Source of the DNA: an uncultured Eubacteriales bacterium
GTDB taxonomy: Bacteria; Bacillota; Clostridia; Christensenellales; QALW01
Length of the DNA: 18,788 nt
Direction: 5' to 3'
Assembly (NCBI GenBank): GCA_900552055.1
Contig: URYI01000024.1
Location: 1 to 18,788 of the forward strand
The translations under genes were made by a program, and so were the position numbers. The notes under the pieces were generated by a model. The model had not been told where the DNA came from. It made no database searches and worked only from the letters and a program-made list of their open reading frames with translations. Of the stretch, positions 15,567 through 18,788 are shown one piece after another; the first letter of the stretch is position 1, and each line of letters starts with the position of its first letter.

Positions 15567-18503
15567 ATGCTTGAATTAAAGAATATAAAAAAAGACTATC
15601 CCGGAGGCGGGGAGACTGTCCAGGCTTTAAAGGGAATAAGCCTGCAGTTCCGCAAGAGTGAGTTTGTGTCCATTCTCGGCCCGTCTGGCTGCGGAAAGAC
15701 CACTATGCTCAATATCATAGGCGGTCTGGACCAATATACCGAGGGCGACCTTGTTATAAACGGCAAATCCACCAAGGATTTTAAGGATAGGGATTGGGAC
15801 GCGTACCGTAACCATTCTGTCGGATTTGTTTTCCAGAGCTATAATCTGATACCCCATCAGACGGTGCTGCAGAATGTCGAACTTGCCCTTACCCTTTCGG
15901 GCGTAGGCAAATCAGAGCGCCGCAGCCGGGCTAAAAAGGCTCTGGAACAGGTAGGGCTGGGTTCCCAGCTTAAGAAAAAGCCAAGCGAGATGTCGGGCGG
16001 GCAGATGCAGCGCGTTGCCATAGCCCGCGCTATTGTAAATAACCCGGATATAGTGCTGGCTGACGAGCCCACGGGTGCGCTGGATACTGAAACCAGTCTG
16101 CAGGTTATGGAGATATTAAAGGAAATATCCAAGGATAGGCTGGTTATTATGGTAACGCACAACCCCAATCTAGCCGAAAAATATTCCACGCGCATAGTGC
16201 GCATGCTGGATGGGCTGATAACAGATGATTCTGCTCCTCTTTCGGAGGAAGAAATAAAAAAAGAGCAGGAGGAGGATAAAGTTAAGACGGAGCGCGAGAA
16301 AAAGGTCAAAAAGCCTTCCATGTCTCTAAGTACCTCCTTTGGGCTGTCCCTTAAGAATTTAATTACAAAAAAAGGCAGAACGGCGCTTACTTCCTTTGCA
16401 GGAAGCATAGGAATAATAGGTATAGCTCTCATTTTTGCTGTATCTCAGGGCACCACTGCTTATATAAACGCGCTCCAGGAGGATACTCTTTCCTCCTATC
16501 CCATTACTCTGGAAGCGCATTCCATGAATCTGGGCGCGCTTATGGAGGCGTTTATAGGCACGGCGCATTCTCAGGAGGAGCACGATAATGACGCTGTATA
16601 CCAAAAGCCTATGGTGTATGATTTGGTTAATGCCCTGAGTTCTGCTGAGACTATAGATAACGATTTGGCGGCGTTTAAGGCTTATATTGAGGAGCGGCGT
16701 GCCGATACAAGCGATGAGAATGGGCTTAATGAGGCTATAAGCGGAATACAATATACCTACGATACTGAATTTTTGGTTTATACCGAAAATGTTGATGGTA
16801 CCATAATCCGCTCGGATTCCCAGGAGCTGATGCAGGAACTGCTCATAGAGTATTTTGGACTGGATATGTCCTCAATGATGGATTTAGGCGAGGAGTACGG
16901 CCTTATGGACAGTATGGGTTCCATGTTTTCTATGGGCTCCTCCATGGTGCTGTGGCAGGAGATGCTGAGCGGGGATAACGGAAAATTGGTGAGCCCGCTG
17001 CTTGAGAGCCAGTATGACGTGATATACGGTTCATGGCCTACTGAATATAATGAGATAGTCCTGGTGGTGGATGAAAATAACGAGATAGACGATATGGCTC
17101 TTTATGCACTGGGACTTAAATCAAAGGAGGAAATAGACGCCGTAATGCAGGCGGCTATGAATCAAACCGCGATTGAAGTGGAGCAGCAGAAATGGAGCTA
17201 TGAGGAAATATGCGATATGGAGTTCCGCGTTATTCTTAATTCAAGCTGCTATACTTTAGATGAAAACACGGGACTTTATGCTGATTTGCGCGAATCTAAC
17301 GCAGGATTAAAATATCTTTACGATAACGGTTTGTCTTTAAAGGTTTCAGGTATCATCCGGCCCAGCGAGGATGCGGTTTCATCCATGCTTACCGGTTCAA
17401 TAGGATATACCAGTGAATTGACTGAGTATATAATAGAGCAGTCTAAAAATTCTGCTGCTGTAACCGCACAGCTTAATAATCCGTCCACTGATATTTTTAC
17501 CGGCCTTCCCTTTAAGGAGAGCACCGGGGATTTAACCGATGAGCAAAAAGAAGCTGATTTTAGGGAATATATTTCAGGCTTGGATGAACAGGGCAAGGCG
17601 AACGCATATATAACCATTATGAGTATTCCCTCCCAGGAACAGATAGACGCGGCAGTTTCCCAGACTATGGATAGTATGACGCGTGAGGAAATGGAGGAAA
17701 TGCTTAATGAGGCTCTGGCTCAGCAGACTGGAGTGAACACCGAAGAACTGGCCGACTATATTTCTTCCATGACGGATGAAGAATTCAACAGCATGTTTAC
17801 GCAGATAATAGCCGAGCAGTTTACTTTGCAATATGCTCAGCAGGTACAAGAACAGATGGGGCAGATGAACGCGCAGGAGCTTGCGGCGGCTCTGGATATG
17901 GCTCTGCCATCCTATACTACTGAACAGTGCGCTGAGTATTATGAGCAGGTGCTTTCTTTCTCTGAATCAAGCTATGAGGATAATATGCTTGAATTGGGAT
18001 ATGTGGATTTAGATGACCCTGCTACAATAAATCTTTATGCTTCGTCCTTTGAAAATAAAGAGCTGATTGAACAGGCGATAGAGGATTATAATTCTACGGT
18101 AAGCGAGTTGGAACAGATTGAATATACGGACTATGTAGGCCTTATGATGTCTTCTGTTACCTCCATAATAAACGCAGTTACTTATGTGCTTATAGCTTTC
18201 GTAGCTGTTTCTCTGATAGTTTCTTCCATAATGATAGGAGTAATTACTTTGATATCAGTTCAGGAGAGGACAAAGGAAATAGGCATTCTGCGGGCAATAG
18301 GAGCTTCAAAGAGAAATGTTTCCAGCATGTTTAATGCCGAGACGGTAATAATAGGCTTTACTTCGGGTGCTTTAGGCGTGATTATTACCTATATCCTGTG
18401 CATACCAATAAATTTAATACTTCATCATTTGACGGGAATTAATACGCTGAGCGCTTATCTCCCTGTGCCAGTGGCTGTAATACTTGTTTTAATATTGCGG
18501 TAA
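15567..18503 (+). CDS. ABC transporter: ATPase fused to FtsX/MacB-type permease, C-terminus truncated
   Basis: The first 225 residues form a MacB/LolD-type ATPase: Walker A GPSGCGKTT (38-46), Q-loop Gln90, signature MSGGQ (142-146), Walker B ending in ADEP (Asp166, Glu167), and H-loop His198. A charged linker (about 226-253) leads to the permease: helix 1 (about 276-295), an outer domain of about 570 residues rich in Glu, Gln, Met and Ser, helix 2 (about 880-906) with the FtsX-domain motif GILRAIGASKRNV, helix 3 (about 936-960), and the start of helix 4. ATG 15567 has AAAGGG (15553-15558) 8 nt upstream; GTG 15558 overlaps that site and is less likely. The protein stops inside helix 4, where relatives continue for 35-40 residues to a tail such as KKDPVxALR, so it is cut short. 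Substrate unknown; relatives include peptide-efflux and cell-wall-stress transporters. Confidence 0.9.
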   Translation: MLELKNIKKDYPGGGETVQALKGISLQFRKSEFVSILGPSGCGKTTMLNIIGGLDQYTEGDLVINGKSTKDFKDRDWDAYRNHSVGFVFQSYNLIPHQTVLQNVELALTLSGVGKSERRSRAKKALEQVGLGSQLKKKPSEMSGGQMQRVAIARAIVNNPDIVLADEPTGALDTETSLQVMEILKEISKDRLVIMVTHNPNLAEKYSTRIVRMLDGLITDDSAPLSEEEIKKEQEEDKVKTEREKKVKKPSMSLSTSFGLSLKNLITKKGRTALTSFAGSIGIIGIALIFAVSQGTTAYINALQEDTLSSYPITLEAHSMNLGALMEAFIGTAHSQEEHDNDAVYQKPMVYDLVNALSSAETIDNDLAAFKAYIEERRADTSDENGLNEAISGIQYTYDTEFLVYTENVDGTIIRSDSQELMQELLIEYFGLDMSSMMDLGEEYGLMDSMGSMFSMGSSMVLWQEMLSGDNGKLVSPLLESQYDVIYGSWPTEYNEIVLVVDENNEIDDMALYALGLKSKEEIDAVMQAAMNQTAIEVEQQKWSYEEICDMEFRVILNSSCYTLDENTGLYADLRESNAGLKYLYDNGLSLKVSGIIRPSEDAVSSMLTGSIGYTSELTEYIIEQSKNSAAVTAQLNNPSTDIFTGLPFKESTGDLTDEQKEADFREYISGLDEQGKANAYITIMSIPSQEQIDAAVSQTMDSMTREEMEEMLNEALAQQTGVNTEELADYISSMTDEEFNSMFTQIIAEQFTLQYAQQVQEQMGQMNAQELAAALDMALPSYTTEQCAEYYEQVLSFSESSYEDNMLELGYVDLDDPATINLYASSFENKELIEQAIEDYNSTVSELEQIEYTDYVGLMMSSVTSIINAVTYVLIAFVAVSLIVSSIMIGVITLISVQERTKEIGILRAIGASKRNVSSMFNAETVIIGFTSGALGVIITYILCIPINLILHHLTGINTLSAYLPVPVAVILVLILR

Positions 18504-18753
18504 GTATCAGAAATAAAACATGTACCAGAACTGCTGCTGCACATGCCAGAAGCAATCCTTTTTTTACATCTGCTGTATAGTCCACCTGAAATGCGTCGAT
18601 AATCACGCATGGAATAACCAGATAAACCATGACTACAGATATGCTTTTACTCTCCGATGACTTCATAAGTCCAGCTTTTACAACCGCATATCCCATAAGC
18701 ATGATCGCAAAAAGCTTTGCAATTTCTTCCATTAGTAATAAACTGATCTGCAT
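18439..18753 (-). CDS. AEC-family (auxin efflux carrier-like) transporter, N-terminal fragment
   Basis: From ATG 18753 (AAGGGAC five nt upstream) the product reads as the first three membrane helices of an AEC transporter, at about 5-26, 36-56 and 66-90: a Leu/Met-rich first helix with GYAVVKAGLM, then VMVYLVIPCVIIDAFQ. Members carry organic acids or amino acids and are about 300-320 residues. Here only about 90 residues belong to the family; near 18490 the frame passes into the reverse strand of the ABC permease and stops at 18439. Codon choice differs from the rest of the window (more ATC, GCA and GGA, fewer ATA and GCG). It is a broken gene or the product of a false join. Confidence 0.6.
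   Translation of the reverse strand: MQISLLLMEEIAKLFAIMLMGYAVVKAGLMKSSESKSISVVMVYLVIPCVIIDAFQVDYTADVKKGLLLACAAAVLVHVLFLILTAILKQVLQPLAQGDKRSAY
18485..18500. other. Junction between the ABC permease and the AEC fragment
   Basis: The ABC permease loses its family pattern after the residues VILVLI, and the AEC transporter read from the other side loses its pattern at about the same place. Two genes that should each run on are cut at one point, tail to tail. This marks a deletion or rearrangement, or an assembly chimera; the exact base cannot be fixed because both sides are hydrophobic coding sequence. Confidence 0.5.
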
Positions 18754-18788
18754 ATTTTGTCCCTTCTTTTCTGATGTATACTGTCAGT

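Overview
The window reads as a chromosomal segment of an anaerobic, Gram-positive-type bacterium of the class Clostridia. The evidence is the gene set (glycyl radical enzyme with activase, a giant 2-hydroxyacyl-CoA-dehydratase-activase-like protein, a fused ABC ATPase/permease, zinc-ribbon membrane protein), strong AGGAGG-type ribosome binding sites, and very frequent use of ATA for isoleucine. No species can be named. There are no tRNA, rRNA or CRISPR features, and no transposase gene.

Layout. (1) 94-3344: housekeeping block on the + strand: prfB (release factor 2, read through a programmed +1 frameshift at 306-312), a four-helix membrane protein that looks like DUF1461/TIGR01906, and tsaD (tRNA t6A synthesis). 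(2) 3376-7062: a glycyl radical enzyme and its radical-SAM activase, with their own promoter and terminator, bracketed by two related GC-rich cloverleaf repeats (A, 3376-3503; B, 6916-7062). (3) 7323-8612: a membrane-anchored HtrA/DegP-type protease. (4) 8613-10014: about 1.4 kb without a convincing gene, holding a perfect 22-bp hairpin, a 275-bp MITE-like element with TA ends, and a row of three stem-loops. (5) 10085-10825, - strand: zinc-ribbon membrane protein with its own promoter and terminator. (6) 11212-18503: a 1442-residue dehydratase-activase-type ATPase followed 26 nt later by an ABC ATPase-permease fusion, probably one transcript. (7) 18439-18753, - strand: the N-terminal part of an AEC-family transporter that meets the broken end of the ABC permease tail to tail.

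How the genes fit together. prfB, the DUF1461-like gene and tsaD may be one operon (translation and a passenger membrane protein). The glycyl radical enzyme and activase form a self-contained two-gene system; the substrate cannot be read from the sequence, but the Gly-Cys-x-Glu active-site motif points to the dehydratase/lyase type and not to pyruvate formate-lyase itself. The giant activase lies alone, without HgdA/HgdB partner genes, so its client is unknown.

The most unusual signal is the pair of cloverleaf repeats. Both fold on paper into a closed four-way junction with at most one unpaired base at the junction, and the arms differ between the copies in ways that keep the pairing. I do not recognise this family. 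The last ~290 bp look unlike the rest and may mark a real rearrangement or an assembly chimera.
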